64,000 nt of DNA from Polaribacter vadi (GCF_018861005.1 NZ_JAHKQL010000001.1:1-64000), one strand, 5' to 3'; counted from the stretch's first letter, positions 1 to 9,570 are shown. Notes: generated by a model from the sequence alone, not told the origin. Translations and numbers: made by a program.

Positions 1-2
1 CT

Positions 3-56
3 CAAACAAATGCTACAATCTGGGCTAAGCCTATTTATAAACTTATAGAAAATTAG
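3..56 (+). CDS. possible C-terminal end of a CDS entering from the left
   Basis: The third plus frame is open from the window edge to a TAG at 54-56 and reads QTNATIWAKPIYKLIEN. It sits 33 bases before the next gene on the same strand, as expected for the 3' end of a co-directional gene. Seventeen residues are too few to name a family. It could also be chance open frame, since a second frame here is open for a similar length. Confidence 0.35.
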   Translation, partial: QTNATIWAKPIYKLIEN

Positions 57-89
57 TAAAAACAAGTAAAACTTATTTATTTTTACATT

Positions 90-1130
90 GTGAAGGTAGA
101 TTATATAATAGTTGGTTTAGGTTTAGCAGGTTTAGCGTTTGTAGAAGAATTATTAACTGCAAATAAAACTTTTATGGTGTTCGAAGACGATTCTCAAACA
201 TCATCATTAGTGGCAGGAGGTGTTTATAATCCTGTTATTTTAAAAAGATTTACCCCAGTTTGGAACGCTAAACAACAATTACAAATAGCTTTACCATTTT
301 ATGAACGTTTAGAAAAGAAGTTCAATACTAAGTTCGATAAAAAAATAGAAACCAAAAAAGTTTTTAAATCAATAGAAGACCAAAATAATTGGTTCGAAGC
401 TGCAGACAAACCTTTACTTATAGATTATTTAGACCCAAAAATAGAAGTTAAAAAACGAGATGGAATAATAGCTGATTTTGGTTTCGGAAATGTAAAAAAT
501 ACAGGAAGAATAGATACTAAAAAGTTAGTAGAAACTTATAGAACCTATTTAAAATTAGAACACAAAATTCGATTTGAAAAATTTGAACATCAACAGATAA
601 AATTCAATGAAGATTGGTTAGAATACAAAAATATTACAACCAACAGAATTGTTTTTTGCGAAGGCTATGGAATGACGCATAATTTATTTTTTAATTATTT
701 GCCATTAAACGAAGTTAAAGGAGAATTAATAACTATTTACTCACCAGATTTAAAAATCGATTTTTTATTAAAATCTACATTATTTATTTTTCCTTTAGGA
801 GATAATCATTATAAGGTAGGAGCAACCTTTAATTGGAAAGATAAAACCTCAAATCCATCAGAAGAGGGTAGAGAAGAGTTAGTCGAAAAATTGAAAAAAG
901 TAATTACAGTTCCTTATAAAATTATAGATCAAACAGCAGGTGTAAGACCAACTGTTAGAGATAGAAGACCTTTGGTAGGTAAACATCCTGCATATCCTAA
1001 TTTAGCAATTTTAAATGGTTTAGGCACAAGAGGAGTAATGATTGCACCTACAGTTGCCAAGGAATTATTTCTTCATTTAGAAACAGGTAAGGAACTTGAT
1101 TCAGAAATAGCAATTAATAGATTTAAATAA
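90..1130 (+). CDS. FAD-dependent oxidoreductase, D-amino-acid-oxidase-like fold
   Basis: A 346-residue flavoprotein of the DAO (glycine/D-amino acid oxidase) superfamily. The N-terminal dinucleotide-binding loop GLGLAG is at residues 9-14. The C-terminal segment around residues 285-330 (GVRPTVRDRRPLVG, then a GLGTRG turn) is the typical second FAD-contact region of the family. No signal peptide or membrane segment is visible, so it is probably cytosolic. The start is GTG at 90; it gives the Rossmann strand at the usual distance from the N-terminus and no ATG lies upstream in frame. The substrate cannot be told from sequence. The next gene is on the opposite strand, so this is the last gene of its transcript. 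Confidence 0.8.
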   Translation: MKVDYIIVGLGLAGLAFVEELLTANKTFMVFEDDSQTSSLVAGGVYNPVILKRFTPVWNAKQQLQIALPFYERLEKKFNTKFDKKIETKKVFKSIEDQNNWFEAADKPLLIDYLDPKIEVKKRDGIIADFGFGNVKNTGRIDTKKLVETYRTYLKLEHKIRFEKFEHQQIKFNEDWLEYKNITTNRIVFCEGYGMTHNLFFNYLPLNEVKGELITIYSPDLKIDFLLKSTLFIFPLGDNHYKVGATFNWKDKTSNPSEEGREELVEKLKKVITVPYKIIDQTAGVRPTVRDRRPLVGKHPAYPNLAILNGLGTRGVMIAPTVAKELFLHLETGKELDSEIAINRFK

Positions 1131-1307
1131 TTGTTTTAATTAAAGAAGTACTTGTTTATAATTTTTGTTGAAAAAGCAACCTGATTCATAAGAAAAAGAT
1201 TGCTTTCTGGGGGCTTAAATGTGTTTTAATTTCTTTGTAAATTATAATAACGTTTTATTTTATACTTAAATTCAAACCAAAGAAAATAAAATTTTATAAA
1301 TTATTTG

Positions 1308-1323
1308 TGGGTATTAATACCCA
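1308..1323. promoter_or_regulatory. perfect 16-bp palindrome, candidate response-regulator site
   Basis: TGGGTATTAATACCCA is a perfect 16-nt palindrome 15 bases beyond the stop codon of the response regulator. Its 14-nt core differs in one base from the palindrome at 4035-4048 upstream of the partner kinase. Paired GGGTA/TACCC half sites suit a dimeric LuxR/NarL-type regulator. Function is inferred. No U-run follows, so a terminator is less likely. Confidence 0.4.
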
Positions 1324-1337
1324 TAATAAATTAATCT

Positions 1338-1967
1338 TTAGTTAAATAGATGTTTGTTTTTTAAAACCCATTTAGAAAGAGAACCAGTTTGCTGACCTAA
1401 GTTAAGTTTGGTAATAATTTTACTACGATGTTTTTCTATAGTTCTTGGTGATGTAAATAAGATATGTCCAATTTCTTTATTTGTTTTGTGTTGCGAAATT
1501 AATTTTAAAATTCTTCTTTCAGCTAAGGTTAGCTCTTTTAAAATTGAATTGGTTTCGTTTGTAAAACCAATATATTTTTTAACGTTTTTACTAAAATATG
1601 GAATTCCATTTTTTACAGAATTTATGCAAGTTTCTATCTCCTCTAAAGCAAATTCTTTTAGTAAATATCCATAAATGTTTAGTTTTTTGGCTTTTAAATA
1701 CAGGTCTATTTCTTTATGAAGTGTAATTAAAATAATTTTGGTAATAATATTGTTTTTTTTGCATTCATCAGCAATCTCTATACCTGTTAAATTAGGCATT
1801 TCTACATCTAAAATGGCAATGTCTGGTTTGTTTTTAATAATAAAATTAAGAGCAGATTGGCCATCTGTTGCAATGCCAATCACATTCATTTTTTTCTCAA
1901 TTAACAACTCATTTAAACCTTTTATTAAAATAGGATGATCGTCTGCTATATAAATAGATTGTTTCAT
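1338..1967 (-). CDS. two-component response regulator, NarL/LuxR family
   Basis: A 209-residue DNA-binding response regulator. The receiver domain (about residues 3-120) has the acidic pair D9-D10 and the phospho-acceptor D54 in ILDVEMPNLTG. A LuxR-type helix-turn-helix fills about 143-207 (LTLAERRILKLI, then a TSPRTIEKHRSKI recognition region). Its start overlaps the end of the upstream sensor kinase gene by four bases (ATGA), so the two are translationally coupled and form a cognate pair. The signal and targets are unknown. The palindromes at 1308-1323 and 4035-4048 are candidate binding sites, suggesting autoregulation. Confidence 0.92.
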   Translation of the reverse strand: MKQSIYIADDHPILIKGLNELLIEKKMNVIGIATDGQSALNFIIKNKPDIAILDVEMPNLTGIEIADECKKNNIITKIILITLHKEIDLYLKAKKLNIYGYLLKEFALEEIETCINSVKNGIPYFSKNVKKYIGFTNETNSILKELTLAERRILKLISQHKTNKEIGHILFTSPRTIEKHRSKIITKLNLGQQTGSLSKWVLKNKHLFN

Positions 1968-3979
1968 TTTAAAGGAAATAAAATTTTAATAACGGTTTCA
2001 TTTTTTTTTACGCAACAGACTTTTAAAGAACCTTTTAAAAAATCTACTCGTTGATTTATAGTTTTTAATCCGAGACTTTTATTATCATTTAATTTTTCTA
2101 TGTAATTAAAACCAATTCCATTATCTTGAATAATAATGTAAATATGATGCTTTTTAATTAGTTTTAAAGTAACTCTAGCAGAACTTGCATCTGCATGTTT
2201 AATAATATTTGTAAGGCATTCTTGTATTATTCTAAATACATTAACCTCTTGTTCAACAGTTAAAATATTATCTATATTATCAATATCACCAAAAATAAAA
2301 GTTTCGCTATTATCATCGAGTTTACGCATAAGGTTGTCTAATGCGCTTGTTAAACCAATACCTTTTAATTGAAAAGGGTATAAAACTCTAGATATACTTC
2401 GCATTTCTTCTATTGCATCATTAATCAATTTTTCTAGAGACTTGTCTTTTATAGATGTTATTTTATGCTTAATTAGTAATAAACTATGCCCTAAACCATC
2501 ATGTAAATCTTTAGAAATTCTTTTTCTTTGTTCTTCTTGAGCTAATAATAGTTTCTGTGAATAATTTATTTGTATTTTTTTCTCTTTTATAGAGAGTAGT
2601 CTATTCCAATATAAGTAGATGATAATTAATAAAAGAACGATAAAAATTATAATTGCAATTAGTAATTCTTTTTTAGTTTTATTCTTTTTTTTTAAATGGA
2701 TTATTTTATTATTCTGTAATTGTTCTTCTTTTTCTTTTTCGGATAAAGTTTGATAATAATTAACAACACTAACTGAATTAATATTAGTAATTGAGTCTTT
2801 TATTTTGGTAAAAAATTGATAATATTTTAACGCATTTTTAGCATCATTTTTATCGGTGTAAATATCAAAAATTAATTTATTTAATTCTTTTTTAGATGCT
2901 AAATCACCTTGTTTTTCAATTTCCAATAACGTTTTTTGTGCTAATTCTAAGGCACTTTTTGGTTGATGATTTTTATAAAGATAAAAGCATTTTATTTTAT
3001 TAAAAAAATCTTTACTAATTGAATTAGCATTGTCAGTTTTAATTTCTAAAGCAGCTTTTTTTAAAAATATTTCTGCTTGAGATAGTTTGCCATATTGTAT
3101 ATAATATTTTGCAATTGCAGTTTGATAATAGGGTATAAAGCCATCATTATCGTTACTCTTTTCTTTATGTGCTAATGCTTTATCTAAATATGTTTTATAG
3201 TTTTTTATGTTACCTACTTCTTTGTAGTTAATTGCTAAATTGTAATAATTAGAAGTTAAACCAATGTTGTATTTTAAAGACTTTTTTTTAGCTATAATAT
3301 TTAATAGCTTTTCTATAGCAATTTCGTTTAAACCGATTTTAGTATAAATAGAAATAATTGCTGTTTTAATAAAAAAAGTGTAAGTTAAATCGTTTAAATT
3401 TTCATAATAAACAGAAGCTAGTTCGTAGTTTTTAATGGCGTCAATGAAATTATTTGTTTTTACTAATATCTGTCCTTTTAAAAAAATTGCATCTGCTTTA
3501 TAAAGCGAATCTTTTACTGTATAACCATAGTTTTTTATAGAAATATTACAGTTTTTATAGGCTTTTGTAAAATTACTTTTATCATAATAAGCTCTTGCTT
3601 TTTTCTGATAAATTCCTCCTAATAGATAAGTGTCATTAATCTTGTTTGTATGTTCTTCTAATTTATTTAGTAGAAGAATTGCAAAATCTGGATCGTTAAA
3701 TTCCATTTCAATTCTAGAGCATAAGCTTAAAATTTTGGAGGTAGCAACGCTATGTTTGTCTTGTTTAAACGCAAGTTCTAGATATTGTAAGGTAAAATCT
3801 TTAAAAGATTTTGAATCTTTAGTATCATCAATTAAGTGTACTAAAGATTTTAATTGAATAGGTTTATTTTGTTTTGTAAAATGTAAGTCTTGGGCAGTAT
3901 TATAATTACTTTTGTTATGATTTGAAAAAATAGTATGTGACAATAATAAACATAAATAAAATATTTTTACTTGTTTCAT
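1964..3979 (-). CDS. TPR-containing sensor histidine kinase, HisKA_3 (NarX/DesK) type
   Basis: A 671-residue sensor kinase. After an N-terminal signal-like hydrophobic segment (about 5-19) there is a long tetratricopeptide-rich sensor region (about 80-400). One transmembrane helix follows at about 438-457, then a basic coiled linker. The HisKA_3 dimerisation domain has phospho-acceptor H493 in KDLHDGLGHS. The HATPase_c domain at the C-terminus shows the N box (ECLTNIIKHA) and G1 box (DNGIGF). The extracytoplasmic TPR array followed by one helix is a common Bacteroidota arrangement, usually thought to sense a protein or peptide partner. It overlaps the response regulator gene by four bases. 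The ligand is unknown. Confidence 0.92.
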   Translation of the reverse strand: MKQVKIFYLCLLLSHTIFSNHNKSNYNTAQDLHFTKQNKPIQLKSLVHLIDDTKDSKSFKDFTLQYLELAFKQDKHSVATSKILSLCSRIEMEFNDPDFAILLLNKLEEHTNKINDTYLLGGIYQKKARAYYDKSNFTKAYKNCNISIKNYGYTVKDSLYKADAIFLKGQILVKTNNFIDAIKNYELASVYYENLNDLTYTFFIKTAIISIYTKIGLNEIAIEKLLNIIAKKKSLKYNIGLTSNYYNLAINYKEVGNIKNYKTYLDKALAHKEKSNDNDGFIPYYQTAIAKYYIQYGKLSQAEIFLKKAALEIKTDNANSISKDFFNKIKCFYLYKNHQPKSALELAQKTLLEIEKQGDLASKKELNKLIFDIYTDKNDAKNALKYYQFFTKIKDSITNINSVSVVNYYQTLSEKEKEEQLQNNKIIHLKKKNKTKKELLIAIIIFIVLLLIIIYLYWNRLLSIKEKKIQINYSQKLLLAQEEQRKRISKDLHDGLGHSLLLIKHKITSIKDKSLEKLINDAIEEMRSISRVLYPFQLKGIGLTSALDNLMRKLDDNSETFIFGDIDNIDNILTVEQEVNVFRIIQECLTNIIKHADASSARVTLKLIKKHHIYIIIQDNGIGFNYIEKLNDNKSLGLKTINQRVDFLKGSLKVCCVKKNETVIKILFPLK

Positions 3980-4034
3980 TAGGGAGGGGATTAGTTGAAA
4001 AATGTAAAAGTCGCAAAAAAAACATCAAATAATT

Positions 4035-4048
4035 GGGTATTAGTACCC
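4035..4048. promoter_or_regulatory. palindrome GGGTATTAGTACCC upstream of the sensor kinase
   Basis: GGGTA/TACCC half sites separated by four bases lie 56-69 bases upstream of the kinase start. Thirteen of fourteen positions match the palindrome at 1309-1322. Location just upstream of the operon and symmetry fit an operator for the LuxR-type regulator encoded in it. The binding protein is inferred, not shown. Confidence 0.45.
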
Positions 4049-4078
4049 TAAAAAATAGTTTTTAATAAGATTGGTTCA

Positions 4079-4453
4079 TCATTTTTCATCATAACTTACA
4101 AACATGTTTATCCATAGAATTCTAGATAATCGTAAATTTATGGGTGCTAGAATAAAAAGAGCAGCAACAACAGCTAAAAAAGATTGTAATAAATTAAAGT
4201 CTAAACCGAGTTTTGTAATTACAAAAACAACTATAGAAATAGCTACTGTAATACCGTAATTTACATACATAGCTCCATAAAAAAATGAAGGTTCCATCAT
4301 ATATTTTAAATTACAATGCGAACAATTATCATGTAATTTTGTGATTTTTGATGGATTAAAAGTAAAAGAATACTTAAAGAATTCTCCTTCTTGACATTTA
4401 GGGCATTTACCATTTGCAATACTATATAATTTTGTCCCTTTTTTAAACATCAT
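4079..4453 (-). CDS. DUF983 family small membrane protein with zinc-ribbon-like cysteines
   Basis: A 124-residue protein. The N-terminus has two CxxC pairs (C17/C20 and C44/C47), consistent with a rubredoxin-like or zinc-ribbon knuckle. Two hydrophobic helices follow (about 63-83 and 88-107). This composition matches the DUF983 family, which is common in Bacteroidota and Alphaproteobacteria and has no established biochemical role. The gene diverges from the ABC-F ATPase at 4527, and their -7 boxes abut at 4470-4485. The start is the first of two adjacent ATG codons. Confidence 0.8.
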   Translation of the reverse strand: MMFKKGTKLYSIANGKCPKCQEGEFFKYSFTFNPSKITKLHDNCSHCNLKYMMEPSFFYGAMYVNYGITVAISIVVFVITKLGLDFNLLQSFLAVVAALFILAPINLRLSRILWINMFVSYDEK

Positions 4454-4469
4454 AACTTTAAAATTTATC

Positions 4470-4485
4470 TACTTTTGCAAAGGTA
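4470..4485. promoter_or_regulatory. abutting divergent -7 promoter boxes
   Basis: TACTTTTG at 4470-4477 reads rightward toward the ABC-F gene. TACCTTTG at 4485-4478 reads leftward toward the DUF983 gene. Both match the Bacteroidota TAnnTTTG -7 consensus and together form a near-palindrome. No clear -33 TTG box is seen for either. Confidence 0.45.
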
Positions 4486-4526
4486 AATTTTTTACCACTT
4501 TAATTAAGTAACAATTATTACATTTC

Positions 4527-6446
4527 ATGTTAAACGTTCATAATTTAACAGTTTCTTTTATGGGAACTGATTTGTTTTCTGGTATCACTTTTAAATTAAA
4601 TAAAGGAGATAGAATTGGTCTGATTGGTAAAAACGGAGCAGGAAAATCTACTTTACTAAAAGTACTTTCTAAAGATATAGAAAGTAGTGGAGGAACTATG
4701 GCGTTTGATAAAGATGTGCAAATAGGTTTTTTAAGACAAGATATAGATTTTGTAGAAGGAAGAACCATTTTAGAAGAAGCATACCAAGCTTTCGAAGAAA
4801 TTAAAAAAATTGAGTTAGAATTAGAAGATATTAATAATCAGTTAACCACAAGAACAGATTATGAGAGCGATTCTTACACGCAATTAATACAAGATTTAAC
4901 AGACAAACAAGAACGTTACGAACTTCTTGGAGGTTACAATTATCAAGGAGATACAGAAAAAATATTACAAGGTTTAGGTTTTCAAAGAGAAGATTTTAAT
5001 AAACTAACAGATACTTTTTCTGGTGGATGGAGAATGCGAATAGAGTTGGCAAAACTGTTATTACAAAACAATGATATTTTGTTGCTAGATGAGCCAACAA
5101 ACCATTTAGATATCGAATCAATTATTTGGTTAGAGAACTTTTTAAAAGGTTATTCTGGTGCAATTGTGTTGGTTTCTCACGATAAAATGTTTTTAGATAA
5201 CGTAACCAACAGAACTATAGAAATCTCTTTAGGGCAAATTTACGATTACAAAAAACCATACTCTCAATTCTTATTATTAAGAGCAGAAATTAAAGAAAAA
5301 CAATTACAAGCTCAGAAAAATCAAGAAAAAGAAATAAAACAAAAGCAACATTTAATCAATAAATTTAAAGCAAAAGCCAGCAAAGCATCTATGGCACAAT
5401 CTTTAATGAAACAGCTTGACAAAGTTGAGTTGATTGAAGTTGACCAAGATGACAACCAAGCTATGAATGTGCGCTTTGCTATTTCTAAAGAACCTGGTAA
5501 AATTATTGTTGAAGCAGAAGATTTGTCTAAAAGTTATGGAGATAAACACGTTTTAGAAGGTGTAGATTTATTAATAGAAAGAAATTCTAAAATTGCTTTT
5601 GTAGGGCAAAATGGACAAGGAAAATCGACTTTAGCTAAAATGATGGTAGGCGAAATTCCTTTTGAAGGGCATTTAAAACTCGGTCATAATGTTGAAGTTG
5701 GGTATTTTGCTCAGAATCAATCAGAATATTTACCACCAGAAAAAACAGTATTAGAAATTATGGAAGATGCTGCAACAGACTCTAACAGAATGCGAGTTAG
5801 AGATATGTTAGGTTCTTTTTTATTTGGTGGAGATGCTGTAGATAAAAAAGCAAAAGTACTTTCTGGAGGAGAAAGAAACAGGTTAGCCTTATGTAAATTA
5901 TTATTACAGCCATTCAATGTTTTAATAATGGATGAGCCAACAAATCACTTAGATATTGCCTCTAAAACTGTTTTAAAAGAAGCGTTAAATAATTTTAATG
6001 GTACTTTAATTGTAGTTTCTCACGATAGAGAATTTTTACAAGGTTTAACTAGCACTGTTTATGGATTTAAAGACAAAGAAATAAAAGAATATTTAGGTGA
6101 TATTGATTATTTCTTAGAGCAACACAAAATGGAAAATTTACGTGAAGCTGAAAAGAAAACAGTAGTAAAAGTAGAAAAAGATACTTCTAAAAACGAAGCA
6201 TATCAATTAAGTAGAGAGCAAGAAAAAGAGTTAAAAAAGCTAAATAACAAGCTTTCTAAAATAGAAACTGAAATTGCAGATTTAGAAGCTGAAGTAGAAA
6301 AACTAGATTTAGAACTAGCAAAAAATTACGATGAAGTTTCTGCTAAACCTAATTTCTTTAAAAACTACAAAGCTAAAAAAGCAAAAGTAGATACTTTAAT
6401 GGAAGAGTGGGAGAAAGTAGAAGCAGAAGTTTCTAATTTTTCCTAG
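4527..6446 (+). CDS. ABC-F family ATPase (Uup/EttA-like), ribosome-associated
   Basis: A 639-residue protein with two ABC ATPase domains and no transmembrane segment, the hallmark of ABC-F proteins. Domain 1 has Walker A GLIGKNGAGKST at 31-42 and Walker B LLLDEPTNHLD. Domain 2 has Walker A GQNGQGKST, the signature LSGGERNRLAL and Walker B LIMDEPTNHLD. A charged linker separates the domains and a C-terminal coiled coil (about 555-639) extends the protein as in Uup. Family members act on the ribosome in translation and some give antibiotic protection; nothing here points to a resistance role. Transcription is probably from the TACTTTTG box at 4470. Confidence 0.9.
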   Translation: MLNVHNLTVSFMGTDLFSGITFKLNKGDRIGLIGKNGAGKSTLLKVLSKDIESSGGTMAFDKDVQIGFLRQDIDFVEGRTILEEAYQAFEEIKKIELELEDINNQLTTRTDYESDSYTQLIQDLTDKQERYELLGGYNYQGDTEKILQGLGFQREDFNKLTDTFSGGWRMRIELAKLLLQNNDILLLDEPTNHLDIESIIWLENFLKGYSGAIVLVSHDKMFLDNVTNRTIEISLGQIYDYKKPYSQFLLLRAEIKEKQLQAQKNQEKEIKQKQHLINKFKAKASKASMAQSLMKQLDKVELIEVDQDDNQAMNVRFAISKEPGKIIVEAEDLSKSYGDKHVLEGVDLLIERNSKIAFVGQNGQGKSTLAKMMVGEIPFEGHLKLGHNVEVGYFAQNQSEYLPPEKTVLEIMEDAATDSNRMRVRDMLGSFLFGGDAVDKKAKVLSGGERNRLALCKLLLQPFNVLIMDEPTNHLDIASKTVLKEALNNFNGTLIVVSHDREFLQGLTSTVYGFKDKEIKEYLGDIDYFLEQHKMENLREAEKKTVVKVEKDTSKNEAYQLSREQEKELKKLNNKLSKIETEIADLEAEVEKLDLELAKNYDEVSAKPNFFKNYKAKKAKVDTLMEEWEKVEAEVSNFS

Positions 6447-6495
6447 GTTTTTTTATAAGCAACCTGCTCTAGAAACTTTAATAAATGAGGAGTAT

Positions 6496-6936
6496 TTATT
6501 GAAAATAATTGAAGAAAAATTCAATTATAACACTAAGAACAATACTTAATATAGTTGCTAAATAAGACAATGGTTTTAGTTTAAAAGTGTTAGCAAATGC
6601 TAGGTACAAACTAACGATAGCACAAATTGTTAAAATTATTGTGCCGTAAATGGGAACAATACTTTTAAAAAGCCCTATTATATTAAAAATAGGATCTAAT
6701 AAAGCTGTAAAACCAAAAATTGCAAGAGCTAAATTTGTTTTTTTGTGCTCAGTTAATAAGTAATAGCTTGCAAAGATTAGCTCAAGACTTATGGCTAGAG
6801 CTCCAAACTTGTTATAGTATTCTCTTTTAAAATAAGGTTCAAAACTTTGTGGGAATTCAATTTTTAAAATAAAAGTGACACTTAAAATTAGTCCAGTAAT
6901 CAAAAGTAATATCGAAACAATTTTTCTTTTATTCAT
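6496..6936 (-). CDS. small integral membrane protein, family not recognised
   Basis: A 146-residue, very hydrophobic protein. About five hydrophobic stretches are visible (around 6-24, 44-62, 69-90, 95-115 and 120-142), separated by short polar loops such as EYYNK and EHKKTN. I recognise no catalytic motif or family. It stands alone: the gene to its left is convergent and the next minus-strand gene starts beyond a 232-base gap, in which I see nothing definable. Confidence 0.7.
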   Translation of the reverse strand: MNKRKIVSILLLITGLILSVTFILKIEFPQSFEPYFKREYYNKFGALAISLELIFASYYLLTEHKKTNLALAIFGFTALLDPIFNIIGLFKSIVPIYGTIILTICAIVSLYLAFANTFKLKPLSYLATILSIVLSVIIEFFFNYFQ

Positions 6937-7168
6937 GCCTTAAACTTTTTCTTTCTTTTTCAGGTCTGCCTTGGGCGATTGCAAATTATAAAGAAATTAC
7001 AATAATAGCGTAACTTAGTTAAAGGTAAGAATTTAAATTTAAGTATTTAGATACTAGAATAAATTCGTTCTTAAAAATAGTTTTTATTATTGAAAGTTTA
7101 GTTGTTATTGAAAACAAATTGTTACAATTTGGCTCAGTCTAATAAAAAGTGTCTTACGATTGAAGCTA

Positions 7169-9484
7169 TTAATACAAAAGATCTAATTTCTGCTGCTCTT
7201 CAACCTTTATTTTTCCTGAGTTTATAACAGTATTGTTTTTATGATGATTGTTTTTAACACCCCATAAAAGAGCAACCAATTTAACAGGGTTATTGCTAAA
7301 AGTATTCTCGTTTAAAAATACATTTACTATACCTCTGCTTTTTATTAAAACACCACTTTTTTCTTTTTTACCACAAGATTTAAAAGTATTATTTGTTAAA
7401 GTTAATATACCACCAATAGTAGATTCGTCATAACCACCTCTATAAAAATGAATTACATTTTTATTAATTTTTTCAAAATTACAACCTTTAAAAGTTACCA
7501 TTTCTGCATTGTAATCTCCTTTTTCTTCTGCAGCCAAAATAAAACCATTTTCGCAATTTTTAATAGTAGTGTTTACCATTTTTATAGTATCAGAAAAAGA
7601 TCCTTTAGAAGCTTTTAATACAGTTTTAAATCCCTCAACATTACAATTCTCTGCCAAAATATTATAAGCAGAAGACATATTCTCAACTAAAGGTGCAAAG
7701 GCTAAGTGTTCTTTGTTACCTGTAATTGAAATATTTTTTAAAATAAGAGTTCCTTTAGGATTCATTTCAAATAAAGGAGAATTTTTATCACCTTTAAAAA
7801 TCAATTTTGCTTTGTTTTTAGAACTAGAAATTAAAGTAATTTTTTTATCAATTTTTAATGATGATTTTAAATGATAGTTTTCATCAATCAAATCTATAAT
7901 ATCGCCAGAATTTGCTTTTTTTAGTGTGTTTGCTAATTCATTTTCTTTGGCTGATACTTTAAATACAGTTGGTTCTACCTCAATTTTTTCTGTAGAAAAC
8001 CAGCTTGGGCCATAATTTTTCTTATCAATTTTAAATTTTTCTGCTTTAATTAAGTTGCTAATTGCACCTACATAATTCTGATTAATTCTATCGCTATTAA
8101 ACAAGTCTTTGTCAATTTTATCAAATTCAAAACCATTATAAGTTTCATTAATAAAGCCAGTTTGTCCATTTTCTGGAGCATATAACCAATCATTTATTTT
8201 TTTTATTTTTAAAGATTGATGTTGTAGCGCGTTAAATTCTGTAAAAGGAACTTTATTATTATCAAGCACATTATTTTTAAATAAAATACCATCAATATTA
8301 TCATGATTTACCACTAAAGTTTTTTCTGTTTCGTGATTATAGATTAAATTATTTGCAATTATAGAACGAATAGGAGGTGCAGATCTAATTTCTACTTCAG
8401 GTAAAACACCTGCACTTTTCTTGTTTTGGCCAACACCAATTTGCCAAGGCATTTTGCAATCTACCCAAGTATTATGAGCAATTACAACATCTGTTACTTG
8501 CCTGTATCTATTTAATTGAGATTTAGGAATTCCGTTCATCACAGCTAAAGGACTTCTAAATTCAGATCCATTTATTTTATAGAAATAGTTATTTGTAATC
8601 CAATGACCTGTGTTGATTACACGAATTCCCCCATAAAAATCAGAATCGTCATCACCAATAAAAATATTACCATTTACTTTGGCAAAACTTCCATGTCTTA
8701 ATACAAAAGATCCTTCGCATTTGTAAAAAATGTTATCCGTAAAAGTGTTGAAATTTGTTTTATCAGAAATAATTTCAACTTCGCCATTACAAGCTTCAAA
8801 ATAATTATTAGAAACGTTTACATAACCAGGTGTCATGTGTGTTTTGCTATCTCCAATTCTAATGGTTTCTGCTCTTGGGCCGCCTTTTCTTGGTCTTGGG
8901 CCAAAATAATTATTTACAATTTGATGATGATTGCTATTATGTTTATTACCTGTTTGAAAAACACGTAATGTTTCACCATCATTAGATTTTCCTGTAATAT
9001 AACAATGAGCTAAAGTATTGTGTTTACCATAAAAGTTAATCCAATGATCGTTTGTTAACCTGCTTGGTTTTGTAAATCCATCAATAACACAATTTGTTAT
9101 TTTACTATAAAAAGCAGTTGAATCTTCGTTTATTTGATAAGAGATAATGCTATTTTTAGGCGAATATCCATTTCTAAAATACAAACCATCAACCTTTAAA
9201 TATTGCCCACCCAAATGCAAAAAAGATTTACCTTCAATAAAAACTTTTCCAGAATTTTCTGCTCTTAAAATTATAGGTTTAGTTTGTGTACCCACTCCAT
9301 AAAAATTAATTTCAGCATCTTTCCAAATACCATTAGCTAAAACAATTTCTGTACCTGGTTTTACTTCTTTTATTGCTTTATTAAGTTCTTTAAGGTCTTT
9401 TACAAATACACTGTTTAATGTTGATTTGCTATTACAAGAAACTAACAACAACACTAATAAACTAAGTAATAAATTGTTTTTCAT
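7169..9484 (-). CDS. polysaccharide lyase family 6 (alginate lyase/chondroitinase-B-like) lipoprotein
   Basis: A 771-residue secreted lipoprotein (lipobox LLVSC, C17) with the right-handed parallel beta-helix of PL6. The catalytic pair is K242 and R263, spaced 21 residues as in chondroitinase B (K250/R271) and AlyGC (K220/R241). E235 and E237 stand at the same spacing before the lysine as the calcium-binding glutamates of those enzymes. The GGPRAETIRIG segment (201-211) matches the conserved GG-ETIRIG region. The length indicates two beta-helical domains, the AlyGC-like form that often acts on alginate. Substrate is inferred. No susCD pair or other lyase is nearby, so this is not a standard polysaccharide utilisation locus. 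A LuxR-type regulator gene lies 86 bases upstream. Confidence 0.88.
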   Translation of the reverse strand: MKNNLLLSLLVLLLVSCNSKSTLNSVFVKDLKELNKAIKEVKPGTEIVLANGIWKDAEINFYGVGTQTKPIILRAENSGKVFIEGKSFLHLGGQYLKVDGLYFRNGYSPKNSIISYQINEDSTAFYSKITNCVIDGFTKPSRLTNDHWINFYGKHNTLAHCYITGKSNDGETLRVFQTGNKHNSNHHQIVNNYFGPRPRKGGPRAETIRIGDSKTHMTPGYVNVSNNYFEACNGEVEIISDKTNFNTFTDNIFYKCEGSFVLRHGSFAKVNGNIFIGDDDSDFYGGIRVINTGHWITNNYFYKINGSEFRSPLAVMNGIPKSQLNRYRQVTDVVIAHNTWVDCKMPWQIGVGQNKKSAGVLPEVEIRSAPPIRSIIANNLIYNHETEKTLVVNHDNIDGILFKNNVLDNNKVPFTEFNALQHQSLKIKKINDWLYAPENGQTGFINETYNGFEFDKIDKDLFNSDRINQNYVGAISNLIKAEKFKIDKKNYGPSWFSTEKIEVEPTVFKVSAKENELANTLKKANSGDIIDLIDENYHLKSSLKIDKKITLISSSKNKAKLIFKGDKNSPLFEMNPKGTLILKNISITGNKEHLAFAPLVENMSSAYNILAENCNVEGFKTVLKASKGSFSDTIKMVNTTIKNCENGFILAAEEKGDYNAEMVTFKGCNFEKINKNVIHFYRGGYDESTIGGILTLTNNTFKSCGKKEKSGVLIKSRGIVNVFLNENTFSNNPVKLVALLWGVKNNHHKNNTVINSGKIKVEEQQKLDLLY

Positions 9485-9570
9485 AGAATATGCTTTTTTA
9501 TAATTTTGATGTTCTAGTAGAATATAAATGTAAAAATATGGTTGTTAAATTCGTTTTTTTTTTTTAGATA

